Part shown: piece by piece, positions 34,009 through 43,951 of the stretch
Numbering within the stretch: the stretch's first letter is position 1
How the letters are laid out: each line of letters starts with the position of its first letter
Assembly (NCBI GenBank): GCA_945888625.1
Contig: CAMDAH010000002.1
Span: 124,001 to 188,000, forward strand
DNA: 64,000 nucleotides
Direction: 5' to 3'
DNA from: Chryseobacterium gleum
Lineage (GTDB): Bacteria; Bacteroidota; Bacteroidia; Flavobacteriales_D; Crocinitomicaceae
Made by a program: the position numbers and the translations under genes
The notes under the pieces: generated by a model
Told to the model about the DNA's origin: nothing
Seen by the model: the letters and a program-made list of their open reading frames with translations, nothing else
The model's database searches: none

Positions 34009-34899
34009 TTATTTTGAAAAATTAGGTGAAACAATTAACTCTTTTGTCCCGTGTGCCCATGCATAAAATCCTTCACCGGACTTAATACCTTTTTTGCCCG
34101 CCGTAACCATATTCACCAATAAAGGACAGGGAGCGTACTTGGGATTTCCAAATCCGTCATGTAAAACACGAAGAATGGCTAAGCAAACATCTAATCCAAT
34201 AAAATCAGCCAATTGTAAGGGGCCCATTGGATGCGCCATACCTAATTTCATAACAGTATCAATTTCCTCAACACCGGCAACACCCTCATATAAAGTGTAG
34301 ATGGCTTCGTTAATCATAGGCATCAAAATACGATTGGCCACAAATCCAGGATAATCATTGACTTCAACAGGTACTTTATTTAATTTTCGTGAAGTATCCA
34401 TAATTAAATCTGTTACCTCATCTGAAGTGGAATATCCTCGGATAATTTCAACTAATTTCATTACAGGAACTGGGTTCATGAAGTGCATACCGATTACTTT
34501 ATCCGGACGATTGGTTACAGAAGCAATTTTCGTTATTGAAATGGAGGATGTGTTGCTTGCCAAGATAACTTCAGGAGCACATACTCGGTCTAGCTCATTA
34601 AATATTTTCAATTTTAATTCAATGTTCTCCGTTGCGGCTTCTACCACAAGTTGAACATTTTTCACCCCATTCTCAATACTAGTATCTGTCGTTATATTCA
34701 ATAGCGTATTGAGTTTCTCTGCTTCGCTTAACGTTCCTTTTGATACTTGTCGATCTAGGTTTTTTGTTATTGTTGCTCTTGCTTTGTCTAATGCATCTTG
34801 TGATACATCAATTAGGGTTACGGTATGTCCAAATTGTGCGAAAACATGTGCAATTCCGTTTCCCATTGTACCGGCACCTATAACAGCTAAATTTTTCAT
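34009..34899 (-). CDS. 3-hydroxybutyryl-CoA dehydrogenase (3-hydroxyacyl-CoA dehydrogenase family)
   Basis: 'LAVIGAGTMGNGIAHVFAQFGHTVTLID', 'ASNTSSISITKIA', 'HFMNPVPVMKLVEII', 'NDYPGFVANRILMPMINEA'. Confidence 0.93.
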   Translation of the reverse strand: MKNLAVIGAGTMGNGIAHVFAQFGHTVTLIDVSQDALDKARATITKNLDRQVSKGTLSEAEKLNTLLNITTDTSIENGVKNVQLVVEAATENIELKLKIFNELDRVCAPEVILASNTSSISITKIASVTNRPDKVIGMHFMNPVPVMKLVEIIRGYSTSDEVTDLIMDTSRKLNKVPVEVNDYPGFVANRILMPMINEAIYTLYEGVAGVEEIDTVMKLGMAHPMGPLQLADFIGLDVCLAILRVLHDGFGNPKYAPCPLLVNMVTAGKKGIKSGEGFYAWAHGTKELIVSPNFSK

Positions 34900-34947
34900 T
34901 CTACGAAGTTTTAATTAGCAAATATAATCATAGTATCTTTGTGACTT

Positions 34948-36240
34948 ATGCGTTCAAATAGAATAAGTAATATCTTAAAAGGGGATTTTTTTAAATCGTT
35001 TACGGTTTTACTGTCCGGGACGCTTATTGCCCAAGTAATTGGTTACGCAATAGCTCCCATTCTTACGCGCCAATACTCTACAGAAGAAATGGGTGAACTT
35101 GGCTTTTACATGCGACTTACGGGTTTTATTGCTGCCATTGCTACCCTTAGGTATGAAGCCGCTTTACCACTTCCAAAGCGTGATGAACATTCATTTTTAT
35201 TGTATCGTCTTGCCTACTTAATTTCGACGGTTGTATTACTTCTTGTGGCTGTCGTTTTTGCGTTCCTTGTCGTAAGCGGCACTGGAGGTCAATTTGAATG
35301 GTGGTTTTACGTATTTAGTTTATTAGGAACCGCTTTCGTTGTGATTATTAATGTAGGAACAAGTTGGTCAGTGCGAATGGGACAATATCCAATTATTTCT
35401 CGTCATAAAATTGCCAATTCGCTTGTGGCTAATTCGCTGAAATGGTGCTTTTCCTTTTTTCATTTAAGTGCATTCGGTTTAATTTTAGCCACACTTATCG
35501 GGTATTTTGTTTCCAGCTTAGAATTTGCCTTCAACTTTAAGAAAGTAAACAAGAAATTTAAATCGAGTGTTTCTACTAATAAAACAAAGGCATTAATGCG
35601 GGAACACAAAGAATTTCCCACCTTGAATTTACCGCATGTTTTTGTTGATAACGGAAGAGACATGCTAATTGCCACTTTGATTTTTAGTTATTTTTCTGTT
35701 GGTATTTACGGATCCTTTAATCATTCTTATACCATGTTGCGCATTCCTTTAATGCTAGTTGGGGTGTCTTTAGGACAAGTATTCTACAATAAAGCGTCTG
35801 AATTATACAATCAACATAAATCAATAATGCCTTTGCTGACCAGAATGTTATTGCTATTATCGGCTTTGTCTATCGTGCCTTTTTCTATCTTGTTTTTTTA
35901 TGGCGAACCCATCTTCATTTTTGTATTTGGGCCTAATTGGGGCCAGGCTGGTGCCTATTCTGAAACGATGTCAGTGTGGCTGCTTTTTAATTTTATTCTT
36001 TCGCCGATTACAGCGCTTCCCCTTATTTTAGGAAAACAAAAAATTTCATTTTTTTTGGGGATAGTTAGTTCACTTATTCAAGTACTGCCTTTGTGGATTT
36101 TACCTTCGACCTATGGGAACAGTCCAGAGGTATTTGGCTTTACCTTGCAAATAATATCGTATTCACAAGCTGCTTGGTTGGTCCTTACTTTAGTTGTCTT
36201 TTACACGCTAGCGAAAAAGGCAACAGCTGCTAATATTTAA
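34948..36240 (+). CDS. Oligosaccharide flippase/polysaccharide biosynthesis membrane protein
   Basis: Polytopic; N-terminal 'GTLIAQVIGYAIAPILTRQYSTEEMGELGFYM' typical of Wzx/MATE-like flippases. Confidence 0.85.
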   Translation: MRSNRISNILKGDFFKSFTVLLSGTLIAQVIGYAIAPILTRQYSTEEMGELGFYMRLTGFIAAIATLRYEAALPLPKRDEHSFLLYRLAYLISTVVLLLVAVVFAFLVVSGTGGQFEWWFYVFSLLGTAFVVIINVGTSWSVRMGQYPIISRHKIANSLVANSLKWCFSFFHLSAFGLILATLIGYFVSSLEFAFNFKKVNKKFKSSVSTNKTKALMREHKEFPTLNLPHVFVDNGRDMLIATLIFSYFSVGIYGSFNHSYTMLRIPLMLVGVSLGQVFYNKASELYNQHKSIMPLLTRMLLLLSALSIVPFSILFFYGEPIFIFVFGPNWGQAGAYSETMSVWLLFNFILSPITALPLILGKQKISFFLGIVSSLIQVLPLWILPSTYGNSPEVFGFTLQIISYSQAAWLVLTLVVFYTLAKKATAANI

Positions 36241-36334
36241 TAACCAATGCCACCTTTACTCAAGTTAAATTATCGGTATTGAATTTAGTTTTATAACGTC
36301 TATACCCGCCTTTTATGTGTACTTTTATAATTGC

Positions 36335-37531
36335 ATGAAATTTACCCAATTAAACCTTAACGAACAATTGTTGGAAGCAATTTCACACATGGGTTTCGAA
36401 GTTGCCACCCCTATTCAAGAATTAGCCATCCCTCAAATTTTAGGTAATAAGGATTTAATTGCTTGCGCCCAAACCGGAACAGGTAAAACCGCGGCATTCA
36501 TACTTCCAATATTAAATAAATTAACGGGAAAAGAAGATTGTTCAATCGACACATTAATCATTGTTCCTACGAGGGAATTGGCTGTTCAGATCGAACAAGA
36601 AATTCAGGGGCTTTCCTATTTCGTTTCCGTTGGCTCAAAAGCAATTTATGGTGGTGGAAGCGGCAAAGATTGGGATCTCCAAAAAGATGCGCTCAAGGAT
36701 GGAATTGACATTATTGTTGCTACACCAGGAAAATTACTTTCGCATATTGCGCAAGGTTATGTGGATTTTTCGAAAGTAAAACATTTAGTATTAGATGAAG
36801 CGGATAAGATGTTAGATATGGGTTTTACAGATGATTTAATGTCAATTATCTCAAAGCTGCCTGAAAAGCGTCAAACACTTATGTTTAGTGCAACTATGCC
36901 AAATAAAATCAGGGAATTAGCCAAGAAAATATTAACGAATCCAGAAGAAATAACACTGTCTGTATCTAAGCCAGCAGAAGGAGTGAAACAAGCCGTATAC
37001 TTGACCTACGATAATCAAAAAGTACCGCTCATTAAGCATATACTCACTGATAGACCCGATTATTCTAGCATCATTATTTTCACTTCGTCAAAAAGTAAAG
37101 TCAACGAAATTGTACATGCTTTGCGCAAAAATGGATTTAAGTCGCAGGGTGTTTCTTCTAATTTAGATCAAAGTGAAAGAGAGGAAGTACTTCTTGGCTT
37201 TCGTTCAAAACGAATTAGAATCATTGTTGCAACTGATGTTATGAGTCGTGGAATCGATATTAAAGAAATTAATTTGATCATCAATTATGATACTCCTTTT
37301 GATGCGGAGGATTATGTGCATCGTGTTGGACGTACTGCACGTGCCAACACAAAAGGCGAAGCAATAACACTTGTGAACGAGAAGGACATGAAAAAACTCT
37401 TGCAAATTCAAAAGTTAATCGAAGCTGAGATTACTCAAATTCCTCTGCCAGATGATTTAGGAGTAGGCCCTGAATTTAAAATTCAATCAAATTCTGAAAG
37501 AAGACCATTCAAAGGAAAGCGTAAGAATTAG
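36335..37531 (+). CDS. DEAD/DEAH box ATP-dependent RNA helicase
   Basis: 'ACAQTGTGKTAAFILPIL', 'VLDEADKMLDMGF', 'SATMP', 'HRVGRTAR'. Start set to MKFTQLNLNEQ; ORF extends to 36317. Confidence 0.95.
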   Translation: MKFTQLNLNEQLLEAISHMGFEVATPIQELAIPQILGNKDLIACAQTGTGKTAAFILPILNKLTGKEDCSIDTLIIVPTRELAVQIEQEIQGLSYFVSVGSKAIYGGGSGKDWDLQKDALKDGIDIIVATPGKLLSHIAQGYVDFSKVKHLVLDEADKMLDMGFTDDLMSIISKLPEKRQTLMFSATMPNKIRELAKKILTNPEEITLSVSKPAEGVKQAVYLTYDNQKVPLIKHILTDRPDYSSIIIFTSSKSKVNEIVHALRKNGFKSQGVSSNLDQSEREEVLLGFRSKRIRIIVATDVMSRGIDIKEINLIINYDTPFDAEDYVHRVGRTARANTKGEAITLVNEKDMKKLLQIQKLIEAEITQIPLPDDLGVGPEFKIQSNSERRPFKGKRKN

Positions 37532-37574
37532 TCCTATTTGTTAAGTATCAAAAGTTGTTTGAACAAGGAAAAAT

Positions 37575-38609
37575 TCATCTAATTTTGTTGTACAGACCAA
37601 CAAATGCCTTTTTATTCACCTCTTTTGTTGCTCTTTTTTCTATGTGTTCAAGATTAAGTTTTTGAACTTGTGGAATAGAAAGTCGTAAAGATTCTCGAAT
37701 TGATTCACTCAAATCTCCGTTATAGATTATCCCGTTTACACCTGAGTCAATCCATTCTTTGTTGGCAGGTAAGTTAGAAACAATAGGAATGCAACCGTAG
37801 GCCATTGCTTCTAAAAGACTGATTGAAGTGCCATCACTTGAAGGTATAGAAACGTATATCGTAGCACTTTGGTAATTTTCTTTGTTTTGCTCATTATTCA
37901 AAAATCCCACAAATTCATAACTATCAGAGGGTAAGTTTTCAAACGCTAATTTTTCTAATGCAATGGTGTTTTTACCATTTCCAGCAATTTTAATAGACCA
38001 ATCAGCATTTGACTTGAGGAAATCGGCACTTTCTTCAATAATTTTTTCTATTTGATAAAGAGGTGCATGCATCCTATTAGAGTAGATAATTTTTTTCTTT
38101 ATAATTGCATTGTTACTGGTGTCGATATCCACTCCGAAATTTGCGATGAGCACGGTTTTAGAACCAATAAGTTGATGTATTGCCGAAGCCATAAATTGTG
38201 CATCTGCCGTAATTTGATCTGCTTTGTTGAGCGCATACTTGACCATCCAACGATGGAAAAAACTCTTATTCGGTAGCAGTAAAACATCGCTTCCCCAGGT
38301 TGTAAGCACGAGCGGTATTTTTCTTTGATTCGCAAGAGCAGTCATAAAGCCGTACGAATTAGCTTGATGCACGTGGATTATATCAGGTCCAAATGCTTCA
38401 ATAATTTGTTTAAGTGCGCGCACATTTAGCCAAAATTGAATGGGATTTCTTAAGCTGAAATTGATTACTTCGCAGGAAGAAAAATCAACATGCTGATTAC
38501 TCACCACTAAGATTGTTTCAAATTGATCTGCTATTAGGTTGTGAAAATTTCGCAAATGGGTGCTTCCATTACTACCACCTATGAGTAAAAGTTTGTTAAT
38601 CTTCAGCAT
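37575..38609 (-). CDS. Glycosyltransferase family 4 (GT-B)
   Basis: 'DIIHVHQANSYGFMTAL', 'LTTWGSDVLL', 'SDGTSISLLEAMAYGCIPIVSNLPANKEWI'. Confidence 0.88.
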   Translation of the reverse strand: MLKINKLLLIGGSNGSTHLRNFHNLIADQFETILVVSNQHVDFSSCEVINFSLRNPIQFWLNVRALKQIIEAFGPDIIHVHQANSYGFMTALANQRKIPLVLTTWGSDVLLLPNKSFFHRWMVKYALNKADQITADAQFMASAIHQLIGSKTVLIANFGVDIDTSNNAIIKKKIIYSNRMHAPLYQIEKIIEESADFLKSNADWSIKIAGNGKNTIALEKLAFENLPSDSYEFVGFLNNEQNKENYQSATIYVSIPSSDGTSISLLEAMAYGCIPIVSNLPANKEWIDSGVNGIIYNGDLSESIRESLRLSIPQVQKLNLEHIEKRATKEVNKKAFVGLYNKIR

Positions 38610-39816
38610 GTGACTCTTTATTGTCGTAATTATTAAATGCCCAGCTCATTCCGAAAATATAGACTAACAGCATATTCTTTTCTGTTAGTGGATTATTCGT
38701 TAATGCGCTAATGGACATTAATAGAATTAATAATACCGCTTGAAGTGCGTAGGGTTCTATCTTTTTGAAGAATTTAATAAAAGGATAAATAAAGATACTC
38801 AAGTAAAACAACAAGCCAATTATTCCATAACGCCACGTCATTAAAAGGTATTCATTTTCTGAATAAATACGATTAACATAAAAAAAGTTTTTGTTTGGCC
38901 CGTAGCCAAAAATTGGATGTTTAATAATCATATTCCACAAAAGTTCCCAAGACTCCCACCGTCCTCTGACAGAACCACTATGAAATGCCGTTCCGTCAAG
39001 CAAACTATTATTGTATGAATTATACTTAAAAAAGGAAGTAACTAACACCCACGCCAAAATGTAAATCGTGCTTGTTCCAATTAATATAGTAAGCCATTGT
39101 TTTAGATTAAATGTTTGACGATGAAATAGGAACATAAAAAATAATATGGCTATAATTATAACCAATATGGTACGTGACTGACACAAAAATGTCATTAGTA
39201 GTGCAGCGAAAAATCCAATCAACTCTTTTTGCTTAAATTTAAAGGGGAAATAAAATATAGTGAACATTCCAAAGAGCAAGCCATTAATATTTGGATTGCC
39301 CATGGTACCAACTAATCGCTTAACGGCAGGACCACCCAAAGAATTTAATCCAAAAAACTGAATGTGAATGCCTCCGTTGTAATAGTTTTCTAGTAAAAAA
39401 TTGATGCCAAATAAATTAAAAAAATGTAATAAATTAACAAGAACTAGTAGGCCAAAAAGTACATGAACAAAGTTTTTGATTGAATTAAAATTTATTAGCG
39501 AAAAAAACAAGATTAAAAGAGCGATTTTTAACATTTTATACACTTCGAAATAAGGATTTAAATCGCTGTAGTTGTTGGTAATGAAAATTGAAATAAAAAT
39601 ATAAACGCTAAAAGCCAGCGGAATAAAGCTATAAAATCGAATGGTGTTATTTTTTCTATTTATCCATACTACCAATAATAGCATAGGGAGTAAAAAGTCT
39701 ATCAATTGAACAGCCGGCATAAAAGCGTTAAGTTTAATGTCCGGAAGAAGGACTGCAGCAAACAATAAAAAGAATCCTAAAAATGATGTGCTGAATTCAT
39801 TTCGCCCAAGCATCAT
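38596..39816 (-). CDS. O-antigen ligase/polymerase-like membrane protein (Wzy/WaaL family)
   Basis: Polytopic; 'RGRWESWELLWNMIIKHPIFGYGPNKNFF'. Confidence 0.8.
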   Translation of the reverse strand: MMLGRNEFSTSFLGFFLLFAAVLLPDIKLNAFMPAVQLIDFLLPMLLLVVWINRKNNTIRFYSFIPLAFSVYIFISIFITNNYSDLNPYFEVYKMLKIALLILFFSLINFNSIKNFVHVLFGLLVLVNLLHFFNLFGINFLLENYYNGGIHIQFFGLNSLGGPAVKRLVGTMGNPNINGLLFGMFTIFYFPFKFKQKELIGFFAALLMTFLCQSRTILVIIIAILFFMFLFHRQTFNLKQWLTILIGTSTIYILAWVLVTSFFKYNSYNNSLLDGTAFHSGSVRGRWESWELLWNMIIKHPIFGYGPNKNFFYVNRIYSENEYLLMTWRYGIIGLLFYLSIFIYPFIKFFKKIEPYALQAVLLILLMSISALTNNPLTEKNMLLVYIFGMSWAFNNYDNKESHAED

Positions 39817-40372
39817 AATTAGATTTTAGTGACGGATTTTCCTTTAAAAATGATTCATCTATTGTTCTCGTATCGCCAATTACTTTAGCAGGATTTCCAC
39901 CAATAATTGAAAAATCAGGAAAATCTCCTTTTACATAGCTATAGGCCGATACGATGCATCCTTTTCCAATATGCGTTTCTGGCATTATGGTGACATGGGG
40001 ACCAATAAATGAAAATTTGCCAATTTCTATATTCCCTTTAACATATCCTTTCATATCAGCGCCAGCATAATTAGCACCATAAATACGCAACGATAAATGG
40101 CTTGAATGACTTGTCATGGTTATAAATGAGGTGAGTTGACAGCCTTCATGAATAATAATCCCTTGGCTTGCCTCAATAAAATTATGATGCCCAATATAAA
40201 CGTTAGCCCCTAATTCTAACGATTCAGGATGATCAATAAATGTACTGCTGGAAATTCGAGTTTTTGGGATTTTGTTTTTGTTATTATCCCTTATTATTCC
40301 GATCATCCTAGGCATCCCAATGGGGAATATTCGACGAATAATTTTTTGAAATAAGCTGTTTGAAACGTACAT
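39797..40372 (-). CDS. Left-handed beta-helix (hexapeptide) acyltransferase
   Basis: 'SLELGANVYIGHHNFIEASQGIIIHEGCQLTSF', 'GKFSFIGPHVTIMPETHIGKGCIVSAYSYVKGDFPDFSIIGGNPAKVIG'. Confidence 0.87.
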   Translation of the reverse strand: MYVSNSLFQKIIRRIFPIGMPRMIGIIRDNNKNKIPKTRISSSTFIDHPESLELGANVYIGHHNFIEASQGIIIHEGCQLTSFITMTSHSSHLSLRIYGANYAGADMKGYVKGNIEIGKFSFIGPHVTIMPETHIGKGCIVSAYSYVKGDFPDFSIIGGNPAKVIGDTRTIDESFLKENPSLKSNYDAWAK

Positions 40373-40483
40373 TTTCTTTCACTAAGTATAACGAAGTTAA
40401 TAAAAAATAGGAAGTCACTTTTGCTAATTAGGCAAATTAAGACACTGCAGCTCCTTTATTCAATTTCATTACATTTGTAATAG

Positions 40484-41635
40484 ATGGAACAATCGAATAA
40501 TCAGGTAAACAACCACGGTCAGAAAGAACTTAAAATTATTCATTTAAGTAGTGCGCACGGGGATAGAGATGTACGTATTTTTCTTAAGGAGTGTTCTTCA
40601 CTTGCAAAAGTGTATCCTAACCAAGTTCATTTGATTTTAGCGGGTGTAGAGGAGAGAACAGAGGATGGTGTTTCGATTCATTCAGTTGCCAAAGTGAGAG
40701 GGGGGAGATTGAGCAGAATGTGGCGTACAGTCAATGAAGTTTCAAAATTAGCTATTGATTTGAAGGGCGATATTTATCATCTCCATGACCCTGAATTATT
40801 GCGTATTGCACAAAAACTAAAACGAAAAGGAAAAATTGTTGTGTATGATGCACATGAAGATTTACCTCGCCAACTATTGGGAAAATCGTATTTGCCATTT
40901 AAGTCCCTATTTGCTATAATATTTGAGCTCTTCGAAAACTTTATCGTTAAAAAGCTCGATGGAGTTGTTTGTGCCACGCCTTATATTGCCGATCGATTTA
41001 AAAAAATAAATCCCAACACGGTAGCGATTAATAATTTTCCCTTAGTCTCGGAGATTGATTTTAGCGTAGTTGCTACTGAAATTAAGGAAAATAAAGTTTG
41101 TTTTATTGGAGGAATAAGTCAAATCAGGGGAACGCGACAGTTAGTTGAGGCAATGGATAAAACAAAGACCAGTTTAGCATTAGCGGGTGTGATAGATGTC
41201 GCATACATGGAGGAATTAGTTGGACTGAAAGGATGGACAAATGTCGATGCTTTGGGTTTTATAAATCGCAAGCAAGCTCTAAAATTAAAACAAACCAGTA
41301 TTGCGGGCATGGTAACTTTTTTGCCTTATCCGAACCATATAAATGCACAACCGAATAAAATTTTTGAATACATGGCGGCAGGGCTTCCTGTCATTGGGTC
41401 TAATTTTCCACTTTGGAAAGAGATCATTGAAGGAAATAATTGTGGTATTTGTGTCGACCCAACAGATAGTACTGAAATAGCGACTGCCATTGATACGATT
41501 GCAAACAACAAAGAATTGGCCAAAGTGATGGGACATAATGGAAGCAGATTAGTAAAAGAAAAATACAATTGGGCAATCGAAGAAGAAAAGTTAGTACTTT
41601 TTTATCAGCAATTAAAAAACGAAGGGAAAGTATGA
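40484..41635 (+). CDS. Glycosyltransferase (GT4-like)
   Basis: 'DIYHLHDPELLRIAQKLKRKGKIVVYDAHEDLPRQ', 'NKIFEYMAAGLPVIGSNFPLWKEII'. Confidence 0.88.
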   Translation: MEQSNNQVNNHGQKELKIIHLSSAHGDRDVRIFLKECSSLAKVYPNQVHLILAGVEERTEDGVSIHSVAKVRGGRLSRMWRTVNEVSKLAIDLKGDIYHLHDPELLRIAQKLKRKGKIVVYDAHEDLPRQLLGKSYLPFKSLFAIIFELFENFIVKKLDGVVCATPYIADRFKKINPNTVAINNFPLVSEIDFSVVATEIKENKVCFIGGISQIRGTRQLVEAMDKTKTSLALAGVIDVAYMEELVGLKGWTNVDALGFINRKQALKLKQTSIAGMVTFLPYPNHINAQPNKIFEYMAAGLPVIGSNFPLWKEIIEGNNCGICVDPTDSTEIATAIDTIANNKELAKVMGHNGSRLVKEKYNWAIEEEKLVLFYQQLKNEGKV

Positions 41636-42888
41636 TGCAATCTGTTTTTATTCGTGCTCGGCAATTATCATGGACTGAATGGGCTTTATTGTTTAACGCC
41701 TTAACCATAATTCATTTAAACTTGGTCCCTTACGGAATTGTTCTTTTAGCGATTGCGGTTTTGATTGACTTTTTGCAGAAAAGAGTATTAGTAGAAGTTA
41801 AAATTTATTCGGTTATCTTCCTTTGTATCCCGTTTATTGTTTTTTGTATTGGTTTTATTAATACCGAAAACTTTGCGAAAGCTTTTGAGGACTTGGGGCG
41901 AATATTGCCATTTATTCTGTTCCCTTTTCTCCTTATTTTTACTAAGTCAAATACGAAGTTAAAGCAGCTACTTTTGCACGTTTTTATTATCGGATTATTG
42001 GCCTATTTTCTTTATCATCTGACCATATCCTTCGTGTTGTTTTGCAGGGACGGTGCTGTTTCCCATTTTTTTTATTCCTCATTAGTGGAAAATACAAATT
42101 CATTTTCTATTTTCAACATGTTTGCGATTACTGCTTTAATGGAGTATTTTTTAAAAAATAGCTTGGCTAAGTCAAGGCATATACTCGTAATCGCAACGCT
42201 GTTTTTTTTGGTCCTCATTCAAATGCAAATGCAGAGTAGGGTTATGATATTGGTTACACTTTTTTCACTTATACTTTTGTTTTTTATTTTTTGGAAGCGT
42301 AAAAAAAAGTGGTGGGTAATTTGTTTATTGGCTTTTTCCGTTTTATTATTTCAGCTTCCTGTTTTTCAAGGTCGATTTCAGTCTGGGATTTCTCAAACAA
42401 ATAAAATTCGTACAAACGTAAAGTTGCCCATCAATCAGGACGATGCTCCTATGCAAGTTGGTGATTGTAATTCTTCAGTTTCTTTACGATACCTCGCGCT
42501 AATTTCAGGATATGAAATTATTGTTAAGCATCCAATTGTAGGAGTTGGCAGTGGGGATTGGCTGGATGAATTGGTGGCTAATTATAAAAAAAATAATCGA
42601 TTATGTAATCTGAAGAGAAAAACAGCTCCACATAATCAATACCTTAGGATATTGATTAAACACGGCTTACTTGGTTTTTCTGTTTTTATTTTCTATTTCG
42701 TTTTTCTTTTTCGAACGGCAATTAAAGAATTTCAATTATCGCAGGTGTCTTTTTTGTTTTGTCTCGTTTTTTCATCTATCGGATATGATTTAATGGATGG
42801 GGGAGCTACTGCTCCGTTTGTTGCTTTTTTTGCGAGTATTTTGTTTTTAAAATCGACGAATCAAATAAGTCATAAAGAGGGTGTTTAA
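41632..42888 (+). CDS. O-antigen ligase/polymerase-like membrane protein
   Basis: Polytopic; 'SLRYLALISGYEIIVKHPIVGVGSGDWLDEL'. Start set to ATG at 41632, overlapping the upstream stop; ORF extends to 41569. Confidence 0.78.
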   Translation: MMQSVFIRARQLSWTEWALLFNALTIIHLNLVPYGIVLLAIAVLIDFLQKRVLVEVKIYSVIFLCIPFIVFCIGFINTENFAKAFEDLGRILPFILFPFLLIFTKSNTKLKQLLLHVFIIGLLAYFLYHLTISFVLFCRDGAVSHFFYSSLVENTNSFSIFNMFAITALMEYFLKNSLAKSRHILVIATLFFLVLIQMQMQSRVMILVTLFSLILLFFIFWKRKKKWWVICLLAFSVLLFQLPVFQGRFQSGISQTNKIRTNVKLPINQDDAPMQVGDCNSSVSLRYLALISGYEIIVKHPIVGVGSGDWLDELVANYKKNNRLCNLKRKTAPHNQYLRILIKHGLLGFSVFIFYFVFLFRTAIKEFQLSQVSFLFCLVFSSIGYDLMDGGATAPFVAFFASILFLKSTNQISHKEGV

Positions 42889-42906
42889 TGCTAGCTATAT
42901 CGAAGG

Positions 42907-43920
42907 ATGAAAAAAATATCTGTAGTTGTTCCGTGCAGAAATGAGTCAATGTTCATAAAGGAATGTATTGAAGCAATTTATCATTGCAGTCTACCTGAGC
43001 AGATCCAACTTTCCGTTTTTGTTGTGGATGGCATGAGTGACGACGGAACACGCGATAAAGTGCTTCAATTGATAAAGATTTTTCCTTCACTTCATTTGGT
43101 GGATAATCAGATGCAACTCACTCCTTTTGCATTTAATATTGGTATAGCTCAGCAAGACTTTGATTATTTGCAAATTGTTGGCGCGCGTCATGTATTAAGT
43201 CCGAACTATTTATCGCTAGCATGGAGTCAGTTGAATGCTGATGCTGACACATGGTGCGTCGGCGGTAAAATCAATAATAAATTCCTAACGAAAACAGGAG
43301 AAATAATATCCAAGGCAATGGCAACTCGATTTGGTATGGGTATTGGTAATTTTAGAACGCTCGATAAATCTGGTTTTACTGATACGGTTACAAGTCCCAT
43401 GTATAGAGCTGATGTCTTTGATAAAATCGGTTATTTCGATGAAGAATTGACTCGAAATCAAGACGATGATTTTAATTTTCGAATTAGTAATGCTGGCGGA
43501 AAAATTTACTATTGCAACGAAATATCACTTAGTTATTATGTTCGCGCCTCTTTTTCGGGTTTGTGGAGACAATTCTTTCAATATGGTTATTGGAAGGTGT
43601 ACGTTAATAAAAAACATCGTGCAATTACAACCTGGAGACAAATGGTTCCGCCAATTTTTGTTTTATATATTGGTTTAATGCTACTGCCAATAACAGTTTT
43701 ACCGGAATATACTTGGCTAGTTATTCTGCCCCTATTAACTTATGTGCTTTTCGCTTCTGTCACGGCAATAAAAGTAGCGAAATTTAATGTTTTTTTTATA
43801 GTGCTTAAGTCGTTTATTTATTTGCACATAAGTTATGGATTAGGTTATTTAGTTGGGATTATTCATTTTCTCCTACTCAATAAAAAGCCATCTAAAAAAC
43901 AAAAAAGAATGTCCCGATAA
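42907..43920 (+). CDS. Glycosyltransferase family 2
   Basis: 'ISVVVPCRNESMFIKECIEAIYHC', 'VVDGMSDDGTRD', 'NQDDDFNFRIS'. Confidence 0.92.
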   Translation: MKKISVVVPCRNESMFIKECIEAIYHCSLPEQIQLSVFVVDGMSDDGTRDKVLQLIKIFPSLHLVDNQMQLTPFAFNIGIAQQDFDYLQIVGARHVLSPNYLSLAWSQLNADADTWCVGGKINNKFLTKTGEIISKAMATRFGMGIGNFRTLDKSGFTDTVTSPMYRADVFDKIGYFDEELTRNQDDDFNFRISNAGGKIYYCNEISLSYYVRASFSGLWRQFFQYGYWKVYVNKKHRAITTWRQMVPPIFVLYIGLMLLPITVLPEYTWLVILPLLTYVLFASVTAIKVAKFNVFFIVLKSFIYLHISYGLGYLVGIIHFLLLNKKPSKKQKRMSR

Positions 43921-43951
43921 TTTGTAATTTTGTGTTAATTAATTAAACCTT

